Positions 43,605 through 53,830 of a stretch of DNA of 64,000 nucleotides are shown here, piece by piece (position 1 is the stretch's first letter; every line of letters begins with the position of its first letter). This stretch comes from Herbaspirillum aquaticum (GTDB taxonomy: Bacteria > Pseudomonadota > Gammaproteobacteria > Burkholderiales > Burkholderiaceae_D): NCBI RefSeq assembly GCF_002213425.1, contig NZ_NJGV01000002.1, positions 372,001 to 436,000 of the forward strand, in the 5' to 3' direction. The position numbers were made by a program, and so were the translations under genes. The notes under the pieces are model-generated. The model was not told where the DNA came from. It was given only the letters and a program-made list of their open reading frames with translations, and ran no database searches.

Positions 43605-44269
43605 ATGAAACTGGATTTTTCGGGCGTCTGGGACAGTTGGCCCTCGCTCCTCCACGGCACCCTGGTGACCGTGGAAATCACCGCCGCCTCGCTGGTCCTG
43701 GGATGCGTGCTGGGCCTGCTGGTCGGCCTGGGGCGCTTGAATCCGCAACGCCGTACGCTCTACGCCGCCTGTACCTTCTATCTCACCTTGGTGCGCGGCA
43801 CCCCCTTGCTGGTGCAACTGTTCCTGTGGTTCTTCGGATTGCCGCATGTGGGCGTGATCCTGCCGGCCTATGTCTGCGGCATCCTCGGCCTGGGCATCTA
43901 CAGTGCGGCCTACGTGTCGGAAATCGTGCGCGGCGCGATCCAGTCCATCGAGCGCGGCCAGATGGAAGCGGCGCGCTCGCTGGGCTTGCCCTATCGCATG
44001 GCCATGCGCCGCGTGATCCTGCCGCAGGCCTTCGTGCGCATGATCCCGCCGCTGGGCAATGAATTCATCGCGCTGATCAAGAATTCCGCACTGGTGTCGC
44101 TGCTGACCATCGCCGACCTGATGCACGAAGGCGAGAAGATCATCAGCATCACCTATCGCTCGCTGGAAACCTACCTGGTCATCGCGCTCATCTACCTGGT
44201 GCTCACCAGCGTGACCACGCTGGTACTGCGGCGCATCGAGAAAGTCCTGCGTTCGGAAGGGAGGGTGTG

Positions 44270-44270
<1 letters not shown>
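43605..44270 (+). CDS. Polar amino-acid ABC transporter, permease
   Basis: A 221-residue inner-membrane permease of the HisM/GlnP type with about five helices. The conserved EAA loop reads [22 protein letters not shown] (about residues 122-143). The ATG at 43605 has CGGAG upstream; a TTG at 43590 is in frame. Only one permease gene is present, so the channel is probably a homodimer. Its stop overlaps the ATPase start by one base (TGATG). Confidence 0.92.
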
Positions 44271-45032
<762 letters not shown>

Positions 45033-45043
<11 letters not shown>

Positions 45044-45701
45044 GGTCCATTCCGCGCCGGCCGCCGGCATGGTGGCGCGCGCCAGTGCGATCGCCTTCGT
45101 TGGCGAGCTGGGGCGCATTGCCGCCGTCCCTTGGAAAAACGAGGGCGGCCAGACCCGTGAACTCTGCGTGGAACCGCCGGAGGCCGATTTCGGCAGTTTC
45201 GTGTGGCGCGCCAGCGTGGCCGATGTGGGCGCCGATGGGGCGTTTTCCTGCTTTGCCGGTATCGATCGCACCATCGTCCTGCTCGAAGGCGGCGGCTTCA
45301 CCATGCATAGCGAGGGGCGGCAGGTGCACGACCTGGCGCGGGCCTTCGTTCCGTATCCCTTCCCGGGTGAACAGGCCATCACGGTACAGCTGCACGGTGC
45401 CCCCACGCTGGATTTCAACCTGATGGTACGGCGTGAATACGCCGAGGGCAGGGTGGTGGTGCTGGCCCAGCAGCATGCGCGCAGCCTGCCCAGGCACAGT
45501 GTGCTGGTGTACGTGGCGCAAGGTGCGGCCAGCCTGTCGGATGAGTACGGCCTGCAGCAGCCCCTGCGCCGGGGCGAGTTCGCCCGCCTGCGCGAAGACC
45601 CTGCAGTGCCCTTGCCCGATCTGGTGTGTACACCGGGCTCGGTGGTACTGGTAGTCTGCATTCTTCGGACCACTGACAAGGATCCCTCATGTAAGCGTTG
45701 A
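45033..45701 (+). CDS. hutD: HutD family protein
   Basis: A 222-residue bicupin of the HutD family. Hallmarks: [33 protein letters not shown] (spread over residues about 40-70), and [13 protein letters not shown]. HutD is thought to tune hut expression by sensing urocanate or a derivative; the mechanism is not settled. GGGAGG precedes the ATG, which lies inside the ATPase 3' end. Length is typical. Confidence 0.9.
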
Positions 45702-45838
45702 AGGCGCCGACGCCACGCTGATTCCACCCGCCCACGGCGGCAGCGCGATGTCCGGCATATACCAGGAATGCATTCGCATCACGCCAACCCGTGCATGGTT
45801 TGCCTTCCACAGAACCGCCAAAGAAAAAAGGTGAGCAC

Positions 45839-47287
45839 ATGGTTTCGCTGGGCGAACGTACGCCGCAACACCTGCACCAACATCCCGCCACCGAAGCGCC
45901 GGGAGATGCGCTGTTCTGCCCCCTGGCCCTGCTGCCGGAAGGCTGGCGCAGCGATGTATTGCTGCGCTGGGATGCGGCCGGCACACTGGTCGAAGTCAAG
46001 CCGGCAAGCGCTCCCGGACAGGCCGCAAAGGCTTCCGGTCCGGTCATCGCCGGCATGCCCAACCTGCATTCGCACGCCTTCCAGCGCGCCATGGCCGGGC
46101 TGACCGAGGTCATGGGCAGTCCTGCCGATTCATTCTGGAGCTGGCGCAAGCTGATGTACCGCTTTGCCCAGCGACTGCAGCCCGAACACCAGGAAGCCAT
46201 TGCGCGCCATCTCTATATCGAGATGCTCAAGGCCGGCTATACCTCGGTCTGCGAATTCCATTACCTGCATCACGCCCCCGGTGGTGCGCCCTATGCGGAT
46301 CGTGCCGAACTGGCCCTGCGCCTGATGCAGGCTGCCGGGGACGCGGGCATCGGCATGACCTTGCTGCCGGTGCTGTACCAATATGCCGGCTTCGGCAGCC
46401 AGCCGGCCTCCCCGGAGCAGGCGCGCTTCATCGGTACGCCCGAAAGCCTGCTGACCCTGCGCGAGCACCTGCTGCGCGCCTTGCCGGAAAGCCCCATGCG
46501 GCGCTACGGCCTGGCACCGCATTCCCTGCGCGCGGTCTCCCCCGAGGGACTGGCGGAGATGATCAGCGGCCTGCGGCAGCAGCAGGGCGGGCAGGATGCA
46601 CCGATCCACATCCACATCGCCGAGCAATGGCGCGAGATCCAGGATTGCCTGGCCTGGTGCGGCCAGCGCCCGGTGCAATTGCTGCTCTCGCTGCAGGAAG
46701 TGGATGCCCGCTGGTGCCTCATCCACGCCACCCACATGGACCTGGGGGAATACCAGGGCGTGGCGGCCAGCGGCGCGGTGGTGGGCTTGTGCCCGACCAC
46801 CGAAGCCAATCTCGGCGACGGCATCATCGATGCCGCACAATTGCTGCAATCGGCGACCCCGTGGGGCATCGGTTCGGACAGCAACATCGCCATCAACCTG
46901 CGTTCGGAGCTGCGCCTGCTGGAATATGGCCAGCGCCTGCATCATCGCCGCCGCAACGTGCTGGCCTCGGAAGCGGCTCCGGCCACGGCCGACCGCCTGT
47001 TCGCGCAAGCCCTCGCGGGGGGAGCCGCTGCCAGCGGGCGCGCCGTTGCCGGACTGGCGGTGGGCCAGCGCGCCGACTTCGTGGTACTCGACGGCCAGGA
47101 CGTCAACCTGGCGGACCGCAGCCCGGCGCAGTTGCTCTCGGCGCTGGTATTTTGCGAGCACGATGGCCAGCCCATCCAGGATGTCTACGTCGGCGGCCGC
47201 CAGGTCGTCAGCGCCGGACGGCATCGGCTGGAGGACAGCGCCCGCCAGGCCTATCGCCATGCCATTGCCGACTTGTTGAAGGATTGA
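45839..47287 (+). CDS. hutF: Formimidoylglutamate deiminase HutF
   Basis: 482 residues from the ATG at 45839 (AAAGGTGAG upstream). An amidohydrolase with the metal motif NLHSHAFQRAM (H77, H79). Downstream metal or substrate segments are IHIHIAEQ, LIHATHMD, and the conserved GIGSDSN. It converts N-formimidoyl-L-glutamate to N-formyl-L-glutamate and ammonia, the branch used by bacteria that release formate. A 137-nt gap follows hutD; hutG follows by 23 nt. Confidence 0.93.
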   Translation: MVSLGERTPQHLHQHPATEAPGDALFCPLALLPEGWRSDVLLRWDAAGTLVEVKPASAPGQAAKASGPVIAGMPNLHSHAFQRAMAGLTEVMGSPADSFWSWRKLMYRFAQRLQPEHQEAIARHLYIEMLKAGYTSVCEFHYLHHAPGGAPYADRAELALRLMQAAGDAGIGMTLLPVLYQYAGFGSQPASPEQARFIGTPESLLTLREHLLRALPESPMRRYGLAPHSLRAVSPEGLAEMISGLRQQQGGQDAPIHIHIAEQWREIQDCLAWCGQRPVQLLLSLQEVDARWCLIHATHMDLGEYQGVAASGAVVGLCPTTEANLGDGIIDAAQLLQSATPWGIGSDSNIAINLRSELRLLEYGQRLHHRRRNVLASEAAPATADRLFAQALAGGAAASGRAVAGLAVGQRADFVVLDGQDVNLADRSPAQLLSALVFCEHDGQPIQDVYVGGRQVVSAGRHRLEDSARQAYRHAIADLLKD

Positions 47288-47310
47288 GGAATTGAAGAGC
47301 TGAGGACTGA

Positions 47311-48120
47311 ATGATGCATGCCACCCCGCAAGAGATCTACGAACTTCGCCAGGGCAGTTCGCCCCTGCTTATTTCCATGCCGCACGTCGGCACGCGCCTG
47401 CCCGACGACCTGATGGGCGCCTTCAGCGAGGTCGGCCTGCAGGTGGACGACACCGACTGGCACATTGCCGAACTGTATGATTTTGCGGCCGACCTGGGCG
47501 CTTCGGTGATCCGTCCTTTTCATTCACGTTACGTGATCGATCTCAACCGGCCAGCCGACGGAAAGAGCCTGTATCCGGGGCAGAACACCACCGGGCTCTG
47601 TCCGCTGACGACATTCGACAACCTGCCGCTCTACCGCAGCGGCAGTGAACCCGATGCCGATGAGATCGCGCGCCGCCTGCAGGTTTACTGGCACCCTTAT
47701 CACGCTGCCCTGCAGGCTGAACTGGCCAGGCTGAAGGCCTTGCACGGCTTTGCACTGCTGTGGGACGCGCACTCCATCCGTTCGGTCATTTCCCACTTGT
47801 TCGAGGGCGAACTGCCGGTCTTCAATTTCGGCACGGCCGACGGTGCGGCCTGCGCGCCGGGCCTGGGCGAGGACTTGCTGGCGCTGGCCCGGCATCTGGC
47901 GCCGCACTATCCGGCTGTATTGAACGGCCGTTTCAAAGGCGGCTACATTACCCGCCATTACGGGCGGCCTGGCCAGCAGATCCATGCGATCCAGCTCGAA
48001 CTGGCCCAGCGCAGCTACATGCTGGAGCAGGCGCCCTACGCCCTGCAGGCGTCGCTGGCGCAACAGCTCAAGCCGGTGCTGGCGCAACTGGTGGCGCGAT
48101 TCTCCGCCTTTCGCCCCTGA
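47311..48120 (+). CDS. hutG: N-formylglutamate deformylase HutG
   Basis: A 269-residue zinc-dependent deformylase that hydrolyses N-formyl-L-glutamate to glutamate and formate, the last step after HutF. Motifs: LLISMPHVGTRLP, DTDWHIAELYDFA, DLNRPADGKSLYPGQNTTGL, and WDAHSIRS with metal-ligand His. GAGGACTGA precedes ATG ATG. Last gene of the hut block; hutH, hutU and hutI are absent. Confidence 0.93.
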   Translation: MMHATPQEIYELRQGSSPLLISMPHVGTRLPDDLMGAFSEVGLQVDDTDWHIAELYDFAADLGASVIRPFHSRYVIDLNRPADGKSLYPGQNTTGLCPLTTFDNLPLYRSGSEPDADEIARRLQVYWHPYHAALQAELARLKALHGFALLWDAHSIRSVISHLFEGELPVFNFGTADGAACAPGLGEDLLALARHLAPHYPAVLNGRFKGGYITRHYGRPGQQIHAIQLELAQRSYMLEQAPYALQASLAQQLKPVLAQLVARFSAFRP

Positions 48121-48192
48121 ACCGGGCTTCCGGACCGTTCCATTTGATCCAGCGCAAATGCGCGCCAGCTCTGGCGCTGCAGCCCGTGCGGC

Positions 48193-48206
48193 TTGATGCA
48201 TGTCAA
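48193..48206. promoter_or_regulatory. FNR/Anr-type box upstream of the universal stress protein
   Basis: TTGAT-GCAT-GTCAA matches the FNR/Anr consensus TTGAT-N4-ATCAA in nine of ten positions and lies 74 nt before the start of the universal stress gene. Oxygen-limited induction of such genes is known in other proteobacteria. Confidence 0.55.
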
Positions 48207-48280
48207 GTCTGTTCAGGTGAGCGGGGCTTAGTATGCAGTCATACCAAGTCAACGCAATCAAGTCACCTGCTGAGGTCATC

Positions 48281-48718
48281 ATGTTCAAGAACATCCTGTT
48301 GGCAACCGATGGTTCCCGTCTGTGCAACGAATCCGTGAAGGCCGCCATCGCGCTGGCCAAGAGCTGCGGCAGCACGCTGGTCGGCTTGTCGGTGGCGGGT
48401 AACCTGCGCGCCTTGTCCATCCCTGAGGTGAGTGTCGGTGTCGATGTGGCGCGGACCGAGGAAGCCGGCCGCGAACGTGCACTGGCCAGCGTTGAAATGA
48501 TCACCGCGATGGCCCGCGAAGAAGGTGTGCCGTGCACGGTGCAGGTGGCCCAGGGCGGCCGTCCTTACGAAGAAATCATGCGCGTGGCCGAGCGCGAGCA
48601 CTGCGATGCCATCATCATGGCCTCCAAGGCGCGTTCCACGCTGGGTCGCCTCTTGCTGGGCAGCCAGACGCAGAAGCTGCTCGCGCACAGCAAGGTGCCT
48701 GTGCTGGTCTATCGCTGA
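48281..48718 (+). CDS. Universal stress protein family
   Basis: A 145-residue UspA-like protein. It opens with MFKNILLATDGSRLCNESVKAAIALAK. Its C-terminal nucleotide-loop region is SKARSTLGRLLLGSQTQKLL, close to but not identical with the ATP-binding G2xG9xG pattern: the first Gly is not in place. It may therefore bind nucleotide weakly or not at all. GAGG before TCATC-ATG fixes the start. An FNR-like box lies upstream and a strong terminator downstream. Confidence 0.9.
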   Translation: MFKNILLATDGSRLCNESVKAAIALAKSCGSTLVGLSVAGNLRALSIPEVSVGVDVARTEEAGRERALASVEMITAMAREEGVPCTVQVAQGGRPYEEIMRVAEREHCDAIIMASKARSTLGRLLLGSQTQKLLAHSKVPVLVYR

Positions 48719-48806
48719 TTGAAGAACAAATGAAGCAATGCGCCCGGCAAGCGGGTGCATCGGGCGGTTGAAAGAGCCGTCATGAAGGTTTGTGGTGTGG
48801 AGGGTC

Positions 48807-48842
48807 GGGCCGTTCCTGTGGAGAGGGACGGCCCTTTTTTTT
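48807..48842 (+). terminator. Rho-independent terminator after the universal stress gene
   Basis: GGGCCGTTCC (48807-48816) pairs with GGGACGGCCC (48825-48834), followed by eight T. Confidence 0.9.
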
Positions 48843-48940
48843 GCCCGCGTCCCGGGTGCGCCCGGCCGAAAGATTGGTGAAAAGCCACGGCCTTTGTTAC
48901 AGTCTGCCCTTGTTTTGACGACCACACCAAGGAGCCGGCA

Positions 48941-50128
48941 TTGACCACATCCCCTCACCAGGCCCAGGGCGGCAACGCTTTTACCCGATTCTTCGCGCAT
49001 GAAGCCGCGGGCGGCATCGTGCTGGCCATCGCTGCGGTGCTGGCGCTGATCATCAGCAACAGCCGCTGGAAAGAAGCCTACGAAGCCTTCACCCGCACTC
49101 CGGGCAAGGTCGACATCGGTGGCCTGGTGGTCCTGGCCAAGCCACTGCTGCTGTGGGTCAACGACCTGTGGATGGCGGTGTTCTTCTTCCTGGTCGGGCT
49201 GGAAATCAAACGCGAATTCGTCGAAGGCGAACTGGCTTCCCGCAAGCAGGCCATCCTGCCGGCGGCTGCGGCCCTGGGTGGCATGCTGGTGCCGGCCGGC
49301 ATCTATGCCCTCATCAACCTGGGAGATCCGGTGGCCCTGCGTGGCTGGGCCATTCCGGCAGCCACCGATATTGCCTTTGCCATCGGTATCGTCATGCTGC
49401 TGGGTTCGCGCGTGCCCACCTCGCTGAAGGTCTTCCTCACCGCGGTAGCCATCATCGATGACCTGGGCGCCATCGTGGTCATCGCCTTGTTCTATACCGA
49501 CAATCTTTCGCTGGGCATGCTGGCCGCTGCTGCAATTGGCACGCTGCTGCTGCTGGTGCTCAATCGCAGCGGCGTGCGCCGCGCCGATGTCTACATTGTC
49601 GTGGGCCTGGTGATCTGGGTGTGCGTGCTCAAGTCGGGCATCCACGCCACGCTGGCCGGTGTGGTCACGGCCCTGGCCATCCCCATGCGCGATGCGCGGG
49701 GTGAGCCGCTGGCCGCCGCCCTGGAGCATGGCTTGCATCCCTGGGTGGCTTTCCTGGTGCTGCCCATGTTTGCCTTCGCCAATGCCGGCGTCTCGCTGCA
49801 AGGCATGTCGCTGGGCAGCCTGTTTGAACCGATTCCGCTGGGCATCGCCGCCGGACTGGTGCTGGGCAAGACCATAGGCGTGTTCGGCGCCGCCTGGCTG
49901 ATGATCCGCAGCGGCCTGGCAGCCGCGCCAGCCGGTGCCAGCACCAGGCAATTCGTGGGTGTGTGCATGCTGTGCGGCATCGGCTTCACCATGAGCCTGT
50001 TCATCGGCGGACTGGCTTTCCAGGGGCTCGCCCCGGACTTCGAAGCCAAGCTCAAGCTGGGCGTGCTGGGCGGCTCCATCCTCGCGGGCCTGCTCGGGAC
50101 GCTGGTGTTGTGGCGTAAAGAGATATAA
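48941..50128 (+). CDS. nhaA: Na+/H+ antiporter NhaA
   Basis: A 395-residue NhaA with about 12 helices. The ion-binding aspartates are D173 and D174 in IIDDLGAI; D143 in ATDIAFAIG matches the other conserved acid. FFFLVGLEIKREF is a hallmark. It exports Na+ in exchange for protons and supports pH and salt tolerance. The start is TTG at 48941, chosen because AAGGAGCC is at good spacing and the protein begins where the family does. Confidence 0.95.
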   Translation: MTTSPHQAQGGNAFTRFFAHEAAGGIVLAIAAVLALIISNSRWKEAYEAFTRTPGKVDIGGLVVLAKPLLLWVNDLWMAVFFFLVGLEIKREFVEGELASRKQAILPAAAALGGMLVPAGIYALINLGDPVALRGWAIPAATDIAFAIGIVMLLGSRVPTSLKVFLTAVAIIDDLGAIVVIALFYTDNLSLGMLAAAAIGTLLLLVLNRSGVRRADVYIVVGLVIWVCVLKSGIHATLAGVVTALAIPMRDARGEPLAAALEHGLHPWVAFLVLPMFAFANAGVSLQGMSLGSLFEPIPLGIAAGLVLGKTIGVFGAAWLMIRSGLAAAPAGASTRQFVGVCMLCGIGFTMSLFIGGLAFQGLAPDFEAKLKLGVLGGSILAGLLGTLVLWRKEI

Positions 50129-50629
50129 GCAGCGTGAACATCACGGCCACATATCTTTCTGCGAATTCGAAACGACGTATTGATTAACAAAAACATCACA
50201 AATTCGCTTACGAGACGCGCCAAGTCGTCATTTGGCGACGTTTAACCAACTTTCGGTTTTGCATTGCAAAAAATTATATAAAAAATAAGTTATTGCACAC
50301 CATTAGTGCGATTCCGAGGGGAAACGGGGGTGAAGAGGGCCTTCCGTTTCCACATCGCGAAGTGAATCCATGCGACAACGAAATGCCGGCAGCGAGCTCG
50401 GCCATGAATTGCTGCTGCGCAGAACAAGCCATTCTTTACATCACCTTTTGGCAGTAGCAAGATACTTGCACGGGCCTGTAGCGGCGCGGCGTGGAAGGGC
50501 GCCGATGCTGACACTACTGACAACAGCGCCCGCAGCAAGCAGGGGATATTGTCGTTTCGACATTTTCACCCCTTGGGACGATAAGCCTGGCGAATAACAG
50601 CCCGGCCATCAAAAGCAGAGGAGACAAGC
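50129..50629 (+). other. 501-bp AT-rich leader-like gap with one hairpin
   Basis: Base composition drops clearly at about 50150-50310. A hairpin GGAAACGG (50320-50327) / CCGTTTCC (50344-50351) lies inside. No gene supported; the 70-80 codon frames here lack ribosome sites. It probably holds the promoter and a long leader for the 41-residue peptide gene. Confidence 0.45.
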
Positions 50630-50755
50630 ATGAAACTGATGGAATTGCTCATGAGCTACGGTAGCCAGGCACTCGTGTGGTACGCGATGTACGTCATCGT
50701 GGGCAGCTGTGCCTTCGGTGCCTACGTCTGGCGCCGCACGCATTTCGGTCACTGA
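50630..50755 (+). CDS. 41-residue single-helix membrane peptide
   Basis: ATG at 50630 preceded by AGAGGAGAC, an excellent ribosome site. The product starts MKLMELLMSYG. One hydrophobic helix (about residues 12-34, ALVWYAMYVIVGSCAFGAYVW) follows, with a basic tail RRTHFGH. This is the shape of small membrane subunits or regulators. No family recognised. It lies between nhaA and rbsB, on the same strand as both. Confidence 0.6.
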   Translation: MKLMELLMSYGSQALVWYAMYVIVGSCAFGAYVWRRTHFGH

Positions 50756-50947
50756 TCCTCTCACATTCACCTCGACGCAGCCCGGACTGAAGTTCGACGC
50801 TGCGTGCATGACGCAAGGCGAGGGCACAGGACCAGTGCTGGCCTGAAGCATGCCGTTTCCCATCCCGCGCAAGGGCGAGGACATGGGAGCGGTGCCGTGC
50901 TGGTAACCCGTGCGCGTCGTCATTGCATGACCCCATCGACCTGCCAG

Positions 50948-50984
50948 AACGGCGGGAAGCGCTTGACCGGCGCTTCCCGCCGTT
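50948..50984. terminator. 15-bp perfect hairpin
   Basis: AACGGCGGGAAGCGC (50948-50962) and GCGCTTCCCGCCGTT (50970-50984) pair fully. Neither strand reads into a long T-run, so it may be a Rho-assisted terminator or an RNA stabiliser. Confidence 0.55.
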
Positions 50985-51099
50985 TGTCGTTGCGGCTTGC
51001 CTGAGCGCGTGCCCCGCACTTCCTTTTGCACACTCCCCGGATCAAAAAAAGCTGCACCGCAGCTTTATTTTCTGTTTTTGCGGTGCTATTCTCCAATCC

Positions 51100-51115
51100 G
51101 CGCAAACGTTTGCGC
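51100..51115. promoter_or_regulatory. RbsR-type LacI-family operator
   Basis: GCGCAAACGTTTGCGC is a perfect 16-bp palindrome with the central CG typical of LacI-family sites, close to the known AAACGTTT core of RbsR operators. It lies 58 nt before rbsB, and rbsR is in the same operon. Confidence 0.85.
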
Positions 51116-51173
51116 ACTTATAACGGCGTCTATCTTCTAGGAAACGCCGGCAACATCAATACTGGAGACCCAG

Positions 51174-52118
51174 ATGAACAAATTCACCCGCCGCCATTTC
51201 GCCATCGCCGCCCTGGCATGTGCAGTCCTCCCCGGTGCCGCCATGGCACAGACTCCGGCCAAGCCCAAGGTGGCCCTGGTCATGAAGTCGCTGGCCAACG
51301 AGTTCTTCCTGAACATGGAAAACGGTGCCCGCGAATACCAGAAGGCCAACGCCAGCAAGTTCGACCTGATCGCCAACGGCATCAAGGATGAGCAGGACAC
51401 CGCCAACCAGATCAAGATCGTCGAGCAGATGATCGTTTCCAAGGTCAATGCCCTGGTGATCGCCCCGGCTGACTCCAAGGCCCTGGTGCCGGTGGTCAAG
51501 AAGGCCATCGATGCCGGCATCATCGTGGTCAACATCGACAACAAGCTCGATGACGCCGCCCTGAAGGAAAAGGGCATCACCGTGCCGTTCGTGGGCCCGG
51601 ACAATCGCAAGGGCGCCAAGCTGGCCGGCGACTACCTGGGCAAGCAGCTGCAAAAGGGTGACAAGGTCGCCATCATCGAAGGCGTGTCCACCACCTTCAA
51701 CGCACAGCAGCGCACCCTGGGCTTCCAGGATGCGATGAAGGATGTCGGTGCGAATGTCGTGACCGTGCAGTCGGGCCAGTGGGAAATCGACCAGGGCAAC
51801 AAGGTCGCCGCCTCGATCCTGAACGCCCATCCTGACATCAAGGCCATCCTGGCCGGCAACGACAACATGGCGCTGGGCGCCGTGGCAGCCATCCGCGCCG
51901 CTGGCAAGACCGGCAAGGTGCAACTGGTCGGTTACGACAACATCAACGCCATCAAGCCGATGTTGAAGGATGGCCGCGTGCTGGCCACCGTCGACCAGTT
52001 CGCCCAGCAGCAAGCCGTCTTCGGCATCGAAACCGCCCTCAAGGCCGTGACCGAGAAGAAGCCGCAAAGCGCTCTGGGTGGCGTGGTCGAGACCAAGGTC
52101 TCGCTGGTCACCAAGTAA
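51174..52118 (+). CDS. rbsB: Ribose ABC transporter, substrate-binding protein RbsB
   Basis: A 314-residue periplasmic sugar-binding protein. The signal peptide ends at AMA-QTPAK. It has the RbsB-type segments KSLANEFFLNMENGAREYQ, DSKALVPVV, NIDNKLDD, and GNDNMALGAVAAI. ACTGGAGAC precedes the ATG. First gene of rbsBACRKD. A GC-rich hairpin lies between it and rbsA. Confidence 0.92.
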   Translation: MNKFTRRHFAIAALACAVLPGAAMAQTPAKPKVALVMKSLANEFFLNMENGAREYQKANASKFDLIANGIKDEQDTANQIKIVEQMIVSKVNALVIAPADSKALVPVVKKAIDAGIIVVNIDNKLDDAALKEKGITVPFVGPDNRKGAKLAGDYLGKQLQKGDKVAIIEGVSTTFNAQQRTLGFQDAMKDVGANVVTVQSGQWEIDQGNKVAASILNAHPDIKAILAGNDNMALGAVAAIRAAGKTGKVQLVGYDNINAIKPMLKDGRVLATVDQFAQQQAVFGIETALKAVTEKKPQSALGGVVETKVSLVTK

Positions 52119-52154
52119 TACCGGCGCCCCTGGCGTCTTCTCCGCAAGGTGCCT

Positions 52155-52172
52155 GCGCCCGTGACCGGGCGC
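52155..52172 (+). promoter_or_regulatory. Intercistronic hairpin between rbsB and rbsA
   Basis: GCGCCCG (52155-52161) and CGGGCGC (52166-52172) pair around TGAC. Such hairpins after binding-protein genes commonly protect the upstream mRNA and lower downstream expression. Confidence 0.6.
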
Positions 52173-52209
52173 GGGACTTTGCCTCTCCCTCCTTGTGCGC
52201 TACAGAACC

Positions 52210-53778
52210 ATGCAGCCCAACGACTCTCCCTCCCAAGCTTCGCCCTTGCTGACCTTGTCCGGCATCGGCAAGAGCTATGCCGCACCGGTGCTCGATGGCA
52301 TCGACCTGGACCTGCGTCCGGGCCAGGTGCTCGCCCTGACCGGCGAAAACGGCGCCGGCAAGAGCACGCTCTCCAAGATCATCTGCGGCCTGGTCGATGC
52401 CAGCGCCGGCGGCATGACGCTGGATGGCCAACCCTATGCACCGGCATCGCGCACCCAGGCGGAAGGCCTGGGCATCCGCATGGTGATGCAGGAACTGAAC
52501 CTGATCCCAACGCTGTCGATTGCCGAAAACCTGTTCCTGGAAAAACTGCCGCGCCGCTTCGGCTGGATCGACCGCAAGAAGCTGGCCGAGGCCGCCCGCG
52601 CCCAGATGGAAGTGGTCGGTCTCGGTGAGCTGGACCCGTGGACCCCGGTCGGCGACCTGGGCCTGGGTCACCAGCAGATGGTCGAGATCGCCCGCAACCT
52701 GATCGGCAGCTGCCGCTGCCTGATCCTGGACGAGCCCACGGCCATGCTGACCAACCGCGAGGTGGAACTGCTGTTCTCGCGCATCGAGCGCCTGCGCGCT
52801 GAAGGCGTGGCCATCATCTACATCTCGCACCGGCTGGAAGAACTGAAGCGCATCGCCGACCGCATCGTGGTCCTGCGCGATGGCAAGCTGGTCTGCAATG
52901 ACGATATCGGCCGCTATTCGACCGAGCAACTGGTGCAATTGATGGCCGGTGAATTGACCAAGGTCGACCTGGATGCCGAACATCGCCGCATCGGCGCGCC
53001 GGTGCTGCGCATCCGTGGCCTGGGACGCGCCCCCGTCGTGCAGCCGGCCAGCCTGGCGCTGCATGCCGGTGAAGTGCTGGGCATTGCCGGCCTGATCGGT
53101 TCCGGTCGCACGGAACTGCTGCGCCTGATCTTTGGCGCCGATCGCGCCGAACAAGGTGAGATCTTCATTGGCGACAGCCAGCAGCCCGCACGCATCCGTA
53201 GTCCCAAGGATGCCGTCAAGGCCGGCATCGCCATGGTCACCGAAGACCGCAAAGGACAGGGCCTGCTGCTGCCGCAAGCCATCAGCGTCAATACTTCGCT
53301 GGCCAACCTGGGCAGCGTGAGCCGCGCCGGCATGCTCGATCACGCGGCCGAGAGCAGCGTGGCGCAAGAGTATGTGAAGAAACTGCGCATACGCAGCGGC
53401 AGCGTGGCACAAGCCGCCGGCGAATTGTCGGGCGGCAACCAGCAGAAAGTGGTGATTGCCCGCTGGCTGTACCGCGATTGCCCCATCATGTTGTTCGATG
53501 AGCCCACACGCGGCATCGACATCGGCGCCAAGTCCGATATCTATCGCCTCTTCGCCGAACTGGCGGCGCAGGGCAAGGGCTTGCTGGTGGTCTCCAGCGA
53601 CCTGCGCGAGCTGATGCAGATCTGTGACCGCATCGCCGTCATGAGCGCGGGCCGCATTGCTGACACCTTCAGCCGCGATGACTGGTCGCAGGAACGCATC
53701 CTGGCGGCCGCCTTCAGCGGTTACGTGGGACGCCAGGAAGCCGTTGCGGCGGCGCATGTGGCGGGCAATACCGCCTGA
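52210..53778 (+). CDS. rbsA: Ribose ABC transporter, ATPase RbsA
   Basis: A 522-residue double ATPase. The first half has Walker A GENGAGKST and Walker B CLILDEPTA. The second half has a degenerate Walker A (GLIGSGRTE), a full signature LSGGNQQK and MLFDEPTRGIDIGAK. This asymmetry is normal for RbsA. The ATG at 52210 is chosen over a GTG at 52195; neither has a strong ribosome site. Confidence 0.94.
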   Translation: MQPNDSPSQASPLLTLSGIGKSYAAPVLDGIDLDLRPGQVLALTGENGAGKSTLSKIICGLVDASAGGMTLDGQPYAPASRTQAEGLGIRMVMQELNLIPTLSIAENLFLEKLPRRFGWIDRKKLAEAARAQMEVVGLGELDPWTPVGDLGLGHQQMVEIARNLIGSCRCLILDEPTAMLTNREVELLFSRIERLRAEGVAIIYISHRLEELKRIADRIVVLRDGKLVCNDDIGRYSTEQLVQLMAGELTKVDLDAEHRRIGAPVLRIRGLGRAPVVQPASLALHAGEVLGIAGLIGSGRTELLRLIFGADRAEQGEIFIGDSQQPARIRSPKDAVKAGIAMVTEDRKGQGLLLPQAISVNTSLANLGSVSRAGMLDHAAESSVAQEYVKKLRIRSGSVAQAAGELSGGNQQKVVIARWLYRDCPIMLFDEPTRGIDIGAKSDIYRLFAELAAQGKGLLVVSSDLRELMQICDRIAVMSAGRIADTFSRDDWSQERILAAAFSGYVGRQEAVAAAHVAGNTA

Positions 53779-53830
53779 GCGGCCGGACCCTGCGGCCCCG
53801 ACTATCAACTGCCAAGATTGAACGAGACAG

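Larger units (their letters stand above)
50756..51173 (+). other. Gap before rbsB with a large hairpin and the rbs operator
   Basis: 418 bp with no supported gene. It holds a 15-bp stem (50948-50984) and the LacI-type operator at 51100-51115. The rbs promoter must lie close to the operator. Confidence 0.6.

Noticed and set aside
48893-48923. Element-like TTGTTACA before nhaA
   Set aside because: First box has a mismatch in the core and the second box (CGACC) does not fit.
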